A DNA stretch of 64,000 nt, taken from assembly GCA_039030555.1 (NCBI GenBank), contig JBCCDY010000001.1, positions 186,001 through 250,000 on the forward strand. The letters are read 5' to 3'. Source of the stretch: JBCCDY01 sp039030555 (GTDB lineage: Bacteria; Bacteroidota; Bacteroidia; Cytophagales; Cyclobacteriaceae). Below the pieces are notes generated by a model, which was not told the DNA's origin, did not search any database, and saw nothing but the letters and a program-made list of their open reading frames with translations. Both the position numbers and the translations under genes were made by a program. This document shows positions 24,946 to 32,871 of the stretch, one piece after another (the first letter of the stretch is position 1; the number at the start of each line of letters is the position of its first letter).

Positions 24946-26175
24946 TTACAGTGATACAATGGTATAGAAGTATACCATTGTAAAAACGGAAAGAAAAACC
25001 ATACCTACGATAGCTAGTATCTTCATTTTTTTCCCAGGTTTAAACTCATCAGGAAAATTACCTGAAAAAACAATATGGTAATTTAAAAATGCAGCTAATG
25101 GCGCCACGATAAAAGACAAGATGGTTGCAAAATCAACCATCAGCTTTAAGTTATTGGTAAAAGCAGTTATAATAAGATAACCTCCTACCCCGCTTATTAC
25201 TACAAAAAGCTTATAATTCCCCAAGCGTCCAAACCCTATTGACCATAAGGTTTTACTAAGCGCCCTTCCATAACCATCGATTACTGTAATTGTGGTACTG
25301 AACATTGTGGAAAAAGCGGCGATAGCAATAATCAAAAAGCTCCAGTCACCAATAACGGAGGTATAAACGGAAATCAGTTGTCCTGCAAATACTGCAGAAC
25401 TTCCCGATAACTGCTCTCCTGATCCATAAAGTACAAAGGCTCCTAAACCTAAAAACAGTAAAGCCATCACCGCAGAAGTCCAGTAACCCAAATTGAAATC
25501 GAATAGAGTTTCTTTATGCCCTGGCCTATGTCCTGATGACTCAATTTTTGCCTCTGCCCATAAGCTTGTCCATGTAGAAATATCTACGGCAGTAGGCATC
25601 CAGCCCATCAAAGCAATCAGAAAAGGGATTCCTGCTGAGGTCCAAATTGAAGGGGTGACTATTCTTTGATAGTTTGCTAAGTCAAACTCTGCAGCAGCTC
25701 CTATAAACGTTATTACCGTGGAAAGCACCAGAATGATACCCATGAATTTCAGAATCCCATCCAGCCAGTTGTAATTACCTGCCAAAAGAATTGCCGCACA
25801 AATCGCTATAAGAATAGCAGACCATGAACTTATGGAATAGCCCACGTCAAAAATATTACTCAATAAGCCAGAAGCCACAAAAGTAACCGCTGCTGTAACA
25901 ATAAACATGGATGGAATTGATATGATGAAGTAAGCCCATAGCACCCACTTACCTTCTTTTTGATAACCTTCGATAATACTTTTTCCCGTTGCGCTCGTAT
26001 AGCGAGAGGCGAATTCAAAAAAGGGATACTTAAAGATGTTAGCTATGATAATAGCCCAAATGAGTCCAAATCCGTAATCGGCTCCAGCCCGTGTAGATTG
26101 CACCAAGTGGGATACACCTATGCAAGTGCTGGCAAATAAAATCCCTGGACCTAATGCTTTGAGAACAGAATTCAT
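24946..26175 (-). CDS. Nramp-family transporter with atypical metal-site motifs
   Basis: A 409-residue protein with about eleven membrane helices. The N-terminus ALGPGILFASTCIGVSH resembles the start of Nramp proteins (LGPGLL...), and the general layout fits. However, canonical Nramp helix 1 has DPGN and helix 6 has MPH; here these positions read SHLVQS (helix 1) and MPTAVD (helix 6, about residues 193-198). Mn/Fe Nramps require Asp, Asn and Met at these sites, so substrate may differ (as in Mg or Al transporting relatives). The gene is divergent from hsp20, with a pair of similar palindromic sites between them. Confidence 0.7.
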   Translation of the reverse strand: MNSVLKALGPGILFASTCIGVSHLVQSTRAGADYGFGLIWAIIIANIFKYPFFEFASRYTSATGKSIIEGYQKEGKWVLWAYFIISIPSMFIVTAAVTFVASGLLSNIFDVGYSISSWSAILIAICAAILLAGNYNWLDGILKFMGIILVLSTVITFIGAAAEFDLANYQRIVTPSIWTSAGIPFLIALMGWMPTAVDISTWTSLWAEAKIESSGHRPGHKETLFDFNLGYWTSAVMALLFLGLGAFVLYGSGEQLSGSSAVFAGQLISVYTSVIGDWSFLIIAIAAFSTMFSTTITVIDGYGRALSKTLWSIGFGRLGNYKLFVVISGVGGYLIITAFTNNLKLMVDFATILSFIVAPLAAFLNYHIVFSGNFPDEFKPGKKMKILAIVGMVFLSVFTMVYFYTIVSL

Positions 26176-26230
26176 GAGATCCTAAAATAGAAAGCTTCGA
26201 TGCTTGTAGATCAAAATATTTAATATAAAT

Positions 26231-26282
26231 GTCATTATGTCTGTTAAATTTAATATTTGACTATGTTTGATGACATAATGTC
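26231..26282. promoter_or_regulatory. Pair of GACATAATG-type palindromic sites between nramp-like and hsp20 genes
   Basis: GACATAATGTC at 26272-26282 is a perfect palindrome (5-bp arms about a central A). GTCATTATGTC at 26231-26241 is its near copy in reverse orientation (GACATAATGAC). Their centres lie 41 bases apart, about four helical turns, in the 201-base divergent intergenic region. Two spaced copies suggest a cooperative operator for a metal or stress regulator. The regulator is not identified. Confidence 0.45.
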
Positions 26283-26376
26283 GTTAATTTTTAATGAATC
26301 TCTTCCAAAAAAGGTTTGGTATAGTCTTTACAGTATACGGTTAAAAATTGAATGTTAAACTAAAAGTATAATTATC

Positions 26377-26811
26377 ATGACACTAGTAAAGTATAATCCA
26401 GCAATTGAAAGTTTTGTACCATCAAGCTTTAGAGGTTTGGTTGACCGTTTTTTAGATAACTCTTTTGAAGGGGAATTCAAAAGCAGTTTTGTGCCAACCG
26501 TTGATATTGCTGAAACGGAAAAGAGCTTTGAAATTCAACTTTCTTTACCAGGAGTTAAAAAAGAAGATGTAAATATTGATGTTGAAGACAGAAAGCTGAT
26601 CATCAGTGGAGAAAGAAAGTTTGAAAAGAAAGATGAATCAAAAAATTTCAGGTCAATTGAATCAAGCTATGGCCAATTCACAAGGTCTTTTTATGTTCCT
26701 GAAAATGTAAATGTAGATAAGATCACAGCTACCTATCAGGACGGTATTCTTAATATCGTAATACCTAAGGATGAAAAGAAAACCTTAAAGAATAAAATTC
26801 AAATCAAGTAA
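26377..26811 (+). CDS. Small heat-shock protein, Hsp20/alpha-crystallin family
   Basis: A 144-residue chaperone. The N-terminus (MTLVKYNP ... FVPSSFRGLVDRFLDNSF) is typical of Bacteroidota Hsp20. The alpha-crystallin domain runs about 42-130 with VPTVDIAETEKSFEIQLSLPG, the VNIDVEDRKLIISGER loop, and A-T-Y-Q-D-G-I-L-N-I-V-I-P near the end. The IxI motif of the tail is present as IQI. It holds unfolded proteins in a refolding-competent state. The ATG has no good competitor. A strong GNRA terminator follows, so it is monocistronic. Confidence 0.95.
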   Translation: MTLVKYNPAIESFVPSSFRGLVDRFLDNSFEGEFKSSFVPTVDIAETEKSFEIQLSLPGVKKEDVNIDVEDRKLIISGERKFEKKDESKNFRSIESSYGQFTRSFYVPENVNVDKITATYQDGILNIVIPKDEKKTLKNKIQIK

Positions 26812-26837
26812 ACATTGGTAACTATAATGTTTCAACT

Positions 26838-26860
26838 AAGCGGGGCAACCCGCTTTTTTT
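26838..26860 (+). terminator. Terminator with GCAA tetraloop after hsp20
   Basis: AAGCGGG (26838-26844) and CCCGCTT (26849-26855) form a perfect seven-base stem closed by a GCAA (GNRA-type) loop and followed by T7 to 26860. It begins 27 bases after the hsp20 stop. Confidence 0.88.
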
Positions 26861-26882
26861 ATGCCTTCTTGTAAATAGTTTG

Positions 26883-26902
26883 GAACGTTTCTTGAACCGT
26901 TC
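26883..26902 (+). promoter_or_regulatory. Two adjacent GAACnGTTC-like sites upstream of HtrA gene
   Basis: GAACGTTTC at 26883-26891 and the perfect palindrome GAACCGTTC at 26894-26902 repeat with an 11-base phase, one helical turn, some 50-70 bases ahead of the HtrA start codon. The first is preceded by G, giving GGAAC, which resembles the -35 element of ECF sigma promoters. The function, either activator site or ECF promoter, is inferred. Confidence 0.35.
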
Positions 26903-26952
26903 GTGAAATAATCCGTTTTTTTAATAGTTGTATAATTCACAAGCATTTAACT

Positions 26953-28443
26953 ATGAGCAGAAAACAATTTTTTTTAGGGATCATATTGGCAGCAGTTTTG
27001 GGTGCGGGTATAGCCGTAAGTGGAGTCATATACTTTCAGCCAAAACAACAAACTCAACCTATACAACAAACATCATTTGAGGATAAACAAAATGTTTATC
27101 TATCTAATTTTTTAAAAGATTCAGCATTTGTAGTTCCTGCGGGATTAAATTTCGTTTATGCAGCCGAACAAGCTACTCCCGCGGTAGTTCACATCAGGTC
27201 TGAATATGAAAGTGGTGTTTCCGCATCATCCTCTCCTTTCGAGGATATGTTCAGGGATTTCTTCGGAGATCAGCAAAGAAATTATAGAAGACAGCAGCCT
27301 CAACCTGCACGTTCATCAGGTTCGGGAGTCATAATTTCAGCAGATGGCTATGTAGCAACGAATAATCATGTGGTAGAAAATGCAGATAAAATTTCGGTCA
27401 CATTAAACGATAATAGAAAATATGACGCACAAGTAATTGGAACCGATCCTACCACTGACCTGGCACTTTTAAAAATCGATGGTAATAATTTCGATTATCT
27501 GGAGTTCGGTAATTCAGACAATGTAAAGATTGGAGAATGGGTATTAGCAGTAGGAAATCCTTTTGATCTGACATCAACCGTAACAGCCGGTATCGTAAGT
27601 GCAAAAGCAAGGAACATTAATATTTTACGAGATCGTAATGGTTTACAGATCGAATCTTTCATTCAAACGGATGCAGCTGTAAACCCAGGAAATAGTGGTG
27701 GTGCTTTGGTAAATCTTAAAGGAGAGCTTATTGGTATTAATACCGCTATCGCAACCCCAACAGGAACGTATGCGGGATATTCGTTTGCAGTACCTGTTTC
27801 CTTGGTACAAAAAGTAATGGATGATCTTTTGGAATTCGGTGTTGTACAACGAGCGTTGTTAGGTATAAGAATCGTTGATGTTAGTGCTGAACTTGCGGAA
27901 GATCGTGATTTTGAAGAGCTGACGGGAGTTTACATCAGTGAAGTTGGTTCTGGTAGCGCAGCTGATGATGCAGGTTTGAAAGCAGGTGATGTAATCATTG
28001 CTATCAATGATCATGAGGTGAAAAACGTTGCGGAACTACAGGAGGCTATAGCACTAAACAGGCCTGGAGATCAAGTTGAAGTAACTTATGTTCGGGAAGG
28101 TAATCGAAAAACGACTGATGCTACGCTCAAAGGAGCTTCAGGAACCACAGATATAGTTGTAAAAACAGCATCATATGAATTGGAAGGTGCTGTTTTCGAA
28201 GATGTTAATGAAGAGGAAGCTAATGAATTGAGAATTCAGGGTGGTGCTAAAATAGCCGAGCTGGATGAAGGTAAATGGAAAAGTGCGGGGATCAGGGAAA
28301 GCTTTATCATTACTTCTATCGATAAAAAGGACATTAACTCTGTAGGCGACCTTCAGGAGACCATGGCTCGCAAAAGAGGTGGTATACTTATCGAGGGTGT
28401 ATATCCAAGCGGTGAAACGGCCTACTACGGAATGGGCTGGTAA
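26953..28443 (+). CDS. DegP/HtrA-type envelope serine protease with two PDZ domains
   Basis: A 496-residue protease with an N-terminal membrane anchor or signal (residues 8-28). The trypsin-like domain (about 65-290) has His139 (ATNNHVVENA), Asp169 (TDPTTDLALLK) and Ser248 (NPGNSGGALV). Two PDZ domains follow, at about 300-395 and 405-490; the first has VGSGSAADDAGLKAGDVI. In the envelope it degrades or refolds damaged proteins. A linker of low complexity (QQRNYRRQQPQPARSS) sits at about 107-122. The gene ends at a strong terminator; two GAACnGTTC-like sites lie upstream. Confidence 0.93.
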   Translation: MSRKQFFLGIILAAVLGAGIAVSGVIYFQPKQQTQPIQQTSFEDKQNVYLSNFLKDSAFVVPAGLNFVYAAEQATPAVVHIRSEYESGVSASSSPFEDMFRDFFGDQQRNYRRQQPQPARSSGSGVIISADGYVATNNHVVENADKISVTLNDNRKYDAQVIGTDPTTDLALLKIDGNNFDYLEFGNSDNVKIGEWVLAVGNPFDLTSTVTAGIVSAKARNINILRDRNGLQIESFIQTDAAVNPGNSGGALVNLKGELIGINTAIATPTGTYAGYSFAVPVSLVQKVMDDLLEFGVVQRALLGIRIVDVSAELAEDRDFEELTGVYISEVGSGSAADDAGLKAGDVIIAINDHEVKNVAELQEAIALNRPGDQVEVTYVREGNRKTTDATLKGASGTTDIVVKTASYELEGAVFEDVNEEEANELRIQGGAKIAELDEGKWKSAGIRESFIITSIDKKDINSVGDLQETMARKRGGILIEGVYPSGETAYYGMGW

Positions 28444-28465
28444 AACTGCTTTTGCAATATATTTC

Positions 28466-28503
28466 AAAGCCCCTTTCTGAAATTTCGGAAAGGGGCTTTT
28501 TTA
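28466..28503 (+). terminator. Intrinsic terminator after HtrA gene
   Basis: AAAGCCCCTTTC (28466-28477) pairs perfectly with GAAAGGGGCTTT (28488-28499) around a ten-base loop, and the stem runs into T's to 28503. It lies 22 bases beyond the stop and ahead of the next promoter. Confidence 0.9.
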
Positions 28504-28530
28504 TTTCTGTAGTATCTCCTTGTATTTTGA

Positions 28531-28538
28531 TACTTTTG
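28531..28538 (+). promoter_or_regulatory. -7 promoter element for the ALDH7-like gene
   Basis: TACTTTTG at 28531-28538 fits TAnnTTTG and is followed by the ATG at 28559, giving a leader of about 15 bases. The -33 region (28504-28509, TTTCTG) is a partial TTTG match 21-23 bases upstream. Confidence 0.45.
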
Positions 28539-28558
28539 CTTTAAGCAATTAAACTCAA

Positions 28559-30103
28559 ATGGGATACGAAGAACAGTTAAAGAAAGTACTAAAAGAGCTA
28601 TCAATCAGTGAAGTGAATGAAGGTGTTTCCATGGGCTCCAATTGGATTGAGGCAAAAGGCCCCGTGATGGAATCCATTAGTCCTGTAGATGGAAATCTGA
28701 TTGCAAAAGTGAAGTGCGCTGATGAAGCTTCTTATGAGACTATCATCAAAAAAGCCTCAGAAGCACAAAAAAGCTGGAGAAGTATCCCTGCTCCGAAAAG
28801 AGGAGAAATTGTTCGTCAGTTTGGGAATAAGCTTAGAGCATTTAAAGAACCTCTGGGCAAATTAGTCTCCTATGAAATGGGAAAATCATATCAGGAGGGA
28901 CTCGGCGAAGTTCAGGAAATGATTGATATATGCGATTTTGCAACCGGATTGTCACGTCAACTCTACGGGTTGACTATGCATTCTGAAAGAGCCGATCATA
29001 GAATGTATGAACAATGGCACCCACTGGGAATCGTAGGAATTATTTCTGCATTCAATTTTCCAGTCGCTGTTTGGTCATGGAATACAGCCATTGCATGGGT
29101 ATGTGGAAACGTATGTTTATGGAAACCATCTGAAAAAACGCCGATAACTGCTATAGCCTGTCAAAAACTTATATCGGAGGTATTAACGGAAAATGATCTT
29201 CCGGAGGGTATTTCTTCTTTGATCATTGGGGGTGCCAAAATAGGAGAATTGATGACCAAAGATGTTCGTGTACCTTTAGTCTCTGCTACTGGTTCAACCA
29301 GAATGGGCAAAAAAGTTGGTGCTGCTGTGGCCGAGAGACTTGGTAAATCCATTTTAGAGCTTGGCGGCAATAATGCCATTATCATTTCTAAAGAGTGTGA
29401 TCTAGATATCAGCCTGAGAGCAGCTGTTTTTGGTGCCGTTGGTACAGCAGGTCAACGTTGTACCTCTACACGTCGATTAATTATTCATAATAGTGTATTT
29501 GATCTTTTTGTAGAAAAGCTTGAAAGTGCTTATCAGCAATTAAAAATAGGAAATCCATTAAATGAAGAGAATCACGTAGGTCCTTTGATCGACACGCAAG
29601 CCGTCCGACAATACCAGGAAGCGATATTGAAAATTAAGCAGAGTGGCGGAAAAGCTATCATTGAGGGAGAAGTTCTTGACGGTTCAGACTACGCTTCCGG
29701 TTGTTATGTGAAACCAGCAGTTTATGAAGTTTCTAAAGACCTTGAAATTGTAAAAAAAGAGACCTTCGCTCCAATCCTGTATTTAATTAAGTATTCTGAT
29801 TTGGAAGAGGCGATAGCTATTCAAAATGACGTTCCACAAGGACTTTCATCAGCAATAATGACTAATAATTTACGTGAGGCAGAGCTTTTCCTTTCCAAAG
29901 ACGGATCTGACTGTGGTATAGCGAATGTAAATATAGGTACTTCCGGAGCAGAGATTGGAGGTGCGTTTGGAGGTGAAAAAGAAACCGGAGGCGGAAGGGA
30001 ATCAGGTTCTGATGCATGGAAAGCTTATATGCGAAGACAAACTAATACGATAAATTACAGTACCGAACTACCATTGGCACAAGGTATAAGATTTGACCTG
30101 TAA
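28559..30103 (+). CDS. ALDH7-type aldehyde dehydrogenase (piperideine-6-carboxylate / aminoadipate semialdehyde dehydrogenase-like)
   Basis: A 514-residue NAD(P)-dependent dehydrogenase of the ALDH7 (antiquitin/AmaB) group, expected to oxidise alpha-aminoadipic semialdehyde in lysine breakdown. The cofactor site includes FNFPVAVWSWNTAIAWVCGN and ATGSTRMG; the catalytic Cys is in GTAGQRCTSTRR and the general base Glu in LELGGNNA. The pair CGNVCLWKPSEKTP and the C-terminal segment GGEKETGGGRESGSDAWKAYMRR are typical of this group. No other lysine catabolism gene is adjacent. The gene lies between a terminator and a receiver gene. Confidence 0.9.
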   Translation: MGYEEQLKKVLKELSISEVNEGVSMGSNWIEAKGPVMESISPVDGNLIAKVKCADEASYETIIKKASEAQKSWRSIPAPKRGEIVRQFGNKLRAFKEPLGKLVSYEMGKSYQEGLGEVQEMIDICDFATGLSRQLYGLTMHSERADHRMYEQWHPLGIVGIISAFNFPVAVWSWNTAIAWVCGNVCLWKPSEKTPITAIACQKLISEVLTENDLPEGISSLIIGGAKIGELMTKDVRVPLVSATGSTRMGKKVGAAVAERLGKSILELGGNNAIIISKECDLDISLRAAVFGAVGTAGQRCTSTRRLIIHNSVFDLFVEKLESAYQQLKIGNPLNEENHVGPLIDTQAVRQYQEAILKIKQSGGKAIIEGEVLDGSDYASGCYVKPAVYEVSKDLEIVKKETFAPILYLIKYSDLEEAIAIQNDVPQGLSSAIMTNNLREAELFLSKDGSDCGIANVNIGTSGAEIGGAFGGEKETGGGRESGSDAWKAYMRRQTNTINYSTELPLAQGIRFDL

Positions 30104-30176
30104 TCATGCTAATTGTTCTTACTATGGTATGACTAATATTTCGATTTGTTATATTGAAGTTTAAATCCAAAAAACT

Positions 30177-30593
30177 ATGTCTGAAGAGGCTCAAACCTAT
30201 GCTGTAATGCTGATTGATGATAATGAGATTGATAATCTTATTAATCAAAAAATGTTGGAATCCTCAAACAAAGTACAAAACATCTATACGCACACCGGGG
30301 CAAGAAGTGCTATTGAGTTCCTGAAAAACGTAGAAAAACTTATTGACTACAGTGATAAAATACTACCAGAGCTTATTCTGCTTGATATAGATATGCCTTT
30401 AATGGATGGGTTTCAATTTCTCGATGAATTTGAAAAATTAAAAGATGCAACAAAGCAAAAATGTGAGGTAGTGATGCTTACTTCTAGTATTAACCCTCAA
30501 GACGTTAACAAATCCAAGAAATACCAATACGTAAAACAGTATATTAATAAGCCTCTATCTCAAGATAATATTAAAAAGTTGTTTAACGGCTAA
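30177..30593 (+). CDS. Single-domain response regulator (receiver only)
   Basis: A 138-residue receiver with no output domain. The acidic pocket residues are in VMLIDDNEID; the phosphoacceptor is Asp70 in LILLDIDMPLMDGF, and the conserved Lys lies in YINKPLS. Stand-alone receivers pass phosphate to other proteins or act through protein contacts. It ends one base before the convergent stop of a helical-repeat gene, with no gap and no terminator between them. The start is ATG 30177, since there is no plausible upstream alternative. Confidence 0.88.
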   Translation: MSEEAQTYAVMLIDDNEIDNLINQKMLESSNKVQNIYTHTGARSAIEFLKNVEKLIDYSDKILPELILLDIDMPLMDGFQFLDEFEKLKDATKQKCEVVMLTSSINPQDVNKSKKYQYVKQYINKPLSQDNIKKLFNG

Positions 30594-32042
30594 TTACTTA
30601 TATTGAGTAAGTAGTTTAATGAATTTCTCATCTCTTTTTATGTAGGTGATTGGGGAAAAGTAACCTACATTATCCATTGTAATCTTATCGAAGGCAGCAG
30701 AAATTTTTTGTTCTTTCTGGCTTTTATTAACGCTACTCGAAATCTTCAGCGCTTTTAGAAATAGGACGATATGCTCACAATTTTCCTTTCCAAAAAGACG
30801 GATTTGACGCTGAATACTATTTCCGATTTGGTTGAAAAGTTCAAAATCATGCATTAGGCAGTATTGAAGCCCTAATAAAACTTTCACTTCCATATGTAGG
30901 TAGTGGTACTTTTTGAGGCTTACCTCATTTAGAAAATCATTAAGCCAATTAGCCGCCTCTTCAAATTTTTCAGAATAAAAACAAGCCAAGGCTCTGTAGA
31001 CGGTATAAACAACATATCCGGGTATATCGTCTTTATCAGGTTCATAGTCTATCAAAAGGCCGGAACTTTGTCCATAGAGTTCTTTTTCTGACCCTTGTCG
31101 AATAGCCCTTTTCAATTTAGAAATTAAGAATTGCGAAGGGAAGGTATAAAGCCCATAGTTTGCTAATAGATTAGCCTTAGCATCATTAATACCTTCAAAA
31201 TATTTTTCTGCCTTACTAAACACACGATAGTGGGAATAGTATTCATATCTTAAAAACTCAAAAACGAGTCTTAGATGATAATACATAGAATCCATCTGAT
31301 AGTCATCAAATGTTCTCTCAACCTTTTCCAGTATGTCTTCAATGGGCTCTACATCCTCAGTTTCTTCTTCATTGTTCTCCACAAATAATCGGTGGAAAAT
31401 AGCCATACTACTTTGGTAAACATATAACCTATGACTCTCATACAAGGCCCCTATGTTTTTAACTTCTTTAATCAGAAGTGAAAGTTCCAGCTTGCTGGTT
31501 TCTTCGCCGGTTAAAAAGAAGTTCCCGTATTTTTTAAAATACTCCGCTAACAAGTCTTCTGCTTTATCAACGGCTAGCATATAAGCTACATGCCTGTTGT
31601 ATAGCTGAGAGTAAGTGAAATAGTCGGGAGAGTTTAAGTGTAGCTTCTTGAGTAGTTTATAGATTACTGTAAGTTCATTAGCCAAGTCATAATCCGAAAG
31701 TTCTTTTTCAAGTTTTTTAAGTGTCGCAATTACAATCGCAGGCTTCCTGGTGAAAGCGATTTCATTAATGTTAGCTACCTTTTTCAGAATATCTGTTCTA
31801 GGACTTTCCATCTGCTGAAGTAGGTATTCTTCAATCTTTTGATTTAGCCTGGAACGTAAGGTGTAATAAGCATTGGTATTGACTTCCAGCGTATCCATAA
31901 TATCATTATCAGATAGCTGTTCTTCCCTCAGAGAACTTAGTAGGTACGCCGACTTATCAGCGTTACTGGTCATTAAGGAATCATAAATAGACTTATAATC
32001 ATTTTCCGAAAGCTGCTGAACAATGTTCTTAAGTTTGGCCAT
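30594..32042 (-). CDS. Helical-repeat protein of unknown function
   Basis: A 482-residue soluble protein, all alpha by eye, with no signal peptide. The N-terminal 70 residues form a compact unit (MAKLKNIVQQLSENDYKSIY ...), and the rest consists of irregular TPR-like helical pairs rich in Tyr and Leu. I do not recognise a family beyond similar proteins seen in Cytophagales. It is convergent with the receiver gene and abuts it without any spacer, which may matter for regulation. A role as a signalling scaffold is possible, but the sequence gives no direct evidence. Confidence 0.55.
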   Translation of the reverse strand: MAKLKNIVQQLSENDYKSIYDSLMTSNADKSAYLLSSLREEQLSDNDIMDTLEVNTNAYYTLRSRLNQKIEEYLLQQMESPRTDILKKVANINEIAFTRKPAIVIATLKKLEKELSDYDLANELTVIYKLLKKLHLNSPDYFTYSQLYNRHVAYMLAVDKAEDLLAEYFKKYGNFFLTGEETSKLELSLLIKEVKNIGALYESHRLYVYQSSMAIFHRLFVENNEEETEDVEPIEDILEKVERTFDDYQMDSMYYHLRLVFEFLRYEYYSHYRVFSKAEKYFEGINDAKANLLANYGLYTFPSQFLISKLKRAIRQGSEKELYGQSSGLLIDYEPDKDDIPGYVVYTVYRALACFYSEKFEEAANWLNDFLNEVSLKKYHYLHMEVKVLLGLQYCLMHDFELFNQIGNSIQRQIRLFGKENCEHIVLFLKALKISSSVNKSQKEQKISAAFDKITMDNVGYFSPITYIKRDEKFIKLLTQYK

Positions 32043-32174
32043 AGATTATAAGATTCTTGAATGAAATAACCTTCTTAAAGATGTAAGGTTTTTATTAAAA
32101 TTTCACAAAAACAATTATAAATCTTTACTCGTAGCTGGTGGAATTGCTTACGCCTCACATTATGAGGAAAAGAG

Positions 32175-32248
32175 TGGAGAAGATGGGACTCGAACCCACG
32201 ACCTCTTGACTGCCAGTCAAGCGCTCTAGCCAGCTGAGCTACATCCCC
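32175..32248 (-). tRNA. tRNA-Ala (GGC anticodon)
   Basis: A 74-nt tRNA on the minus strand. The D arm (GCTC-AGCTGGCTAGA-GAGC), anticodon arm CTTGA-CTGGCAG-TCAAG and T arm (GTGGG-TTCGAGT-CCCAT) are complete. Anticodon GGC reads GCC/GCU. The acceptor arm GGGGATG / CTTCTCC carries the G3-U70 wobble that marks alanine identity, and a U6-U67 mismatch. CCA is not encoded. Confidence 0.95.
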
Positions 32249-32275
32249 AGAGATTCGAAGATAATGGATTTTGTT

Positions 32276-32755
32276 TTACTTTACGATCCTTCTCGCAAAA
32301 CGAAATCTTTTTGTGTAATACTTGGAGGAAAGACTGCTCTCAACAACACCCGCTGAGCTGGAAGCGTGTATGAATTTCACATCTCCTGATCTTTTTACTT
32401 CAGTCACCAAGCCTACGTGCGTTACTTTTCTTTTTTTCTTGGAGGTCGCAAAAAAAACCAAATCGCCGAGCTTAATGCTTTCTAAATCTATCTTTTTACC
32501 CAGTTTACTTTGAGCAGCTGATGTCCTGGGCACCTCCACCTGAATCGTCCTGAAAGATTGTAAGAGCAATCCCGAGCAATCCATACCTGCTCTCGTCGTT
32601 CCTCCCCACTTATATGGAGTTCCTGTATAGGTTCGTGCCTTTGAAATTACCTGATCAATTTTACGAGCTCGCTCCCTGGCTTTTTTCCCCGCCGAACAGG
32701 ATTGCCCGAGAAGAAGTATAACCAAAATCCAATAGAAGAACCTATCTTTTTTCAT
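32276..32755 (-). CDS. NlpC/P60-family cell-wall peptidase lipoprotein
   Basis: A 159-residue lipoprotein with signal MKKDRFFYWILVILLLGQSC and lipidated Cys20. The NlpC/P60 domain fills the rest. The catalytic Cys60 is in GMDCSGLLLQSF, with His113 in VTHVGLV and His130 in FIHASS. YKWGGTTRAG ahead of the Cys is the usual family motif. Such enzymes cut bonds in peptidoglycan stem peptides and act at the envelope during growth or division. The gene follows tRNA-Ala on the same strand by 27 bases, but is upstream of it in transcription order. Confidence 0.92.
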   Translation of the reverse strand: MKKDRFFYWILVILLLGQSCSAGKKARERARKIDQVISKARTYTGTPYKWGGTTRAGMDCSGLLLQSFRTIQVEVPRTSAAQSKLGKKIDLESIKLGDLVFFATSKKKRKVTHVGLVTEVKRSGDVKFIHASSSAGVVESSLSSKYYTKRFRFARRIVK

Positions 32756-32871
32756 ATCAAAAAACCAAAATATGTTCTATTTCTAAATCTTCTGATCCAT
32801 TTCCCTAAAAACTTTCATACTCATTTCTTACTATTGAGCCTACAAAATAAAACTACCAATATCTCAGCTTA

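Noticed and set aside
32153..32167. Small hairpin CCTCA-CATTA-TGAGG near tRNA-Ala
   Set aside because: The stem has only five pairs and lacks a T-run on the strand where it would end the tRNA transcript.
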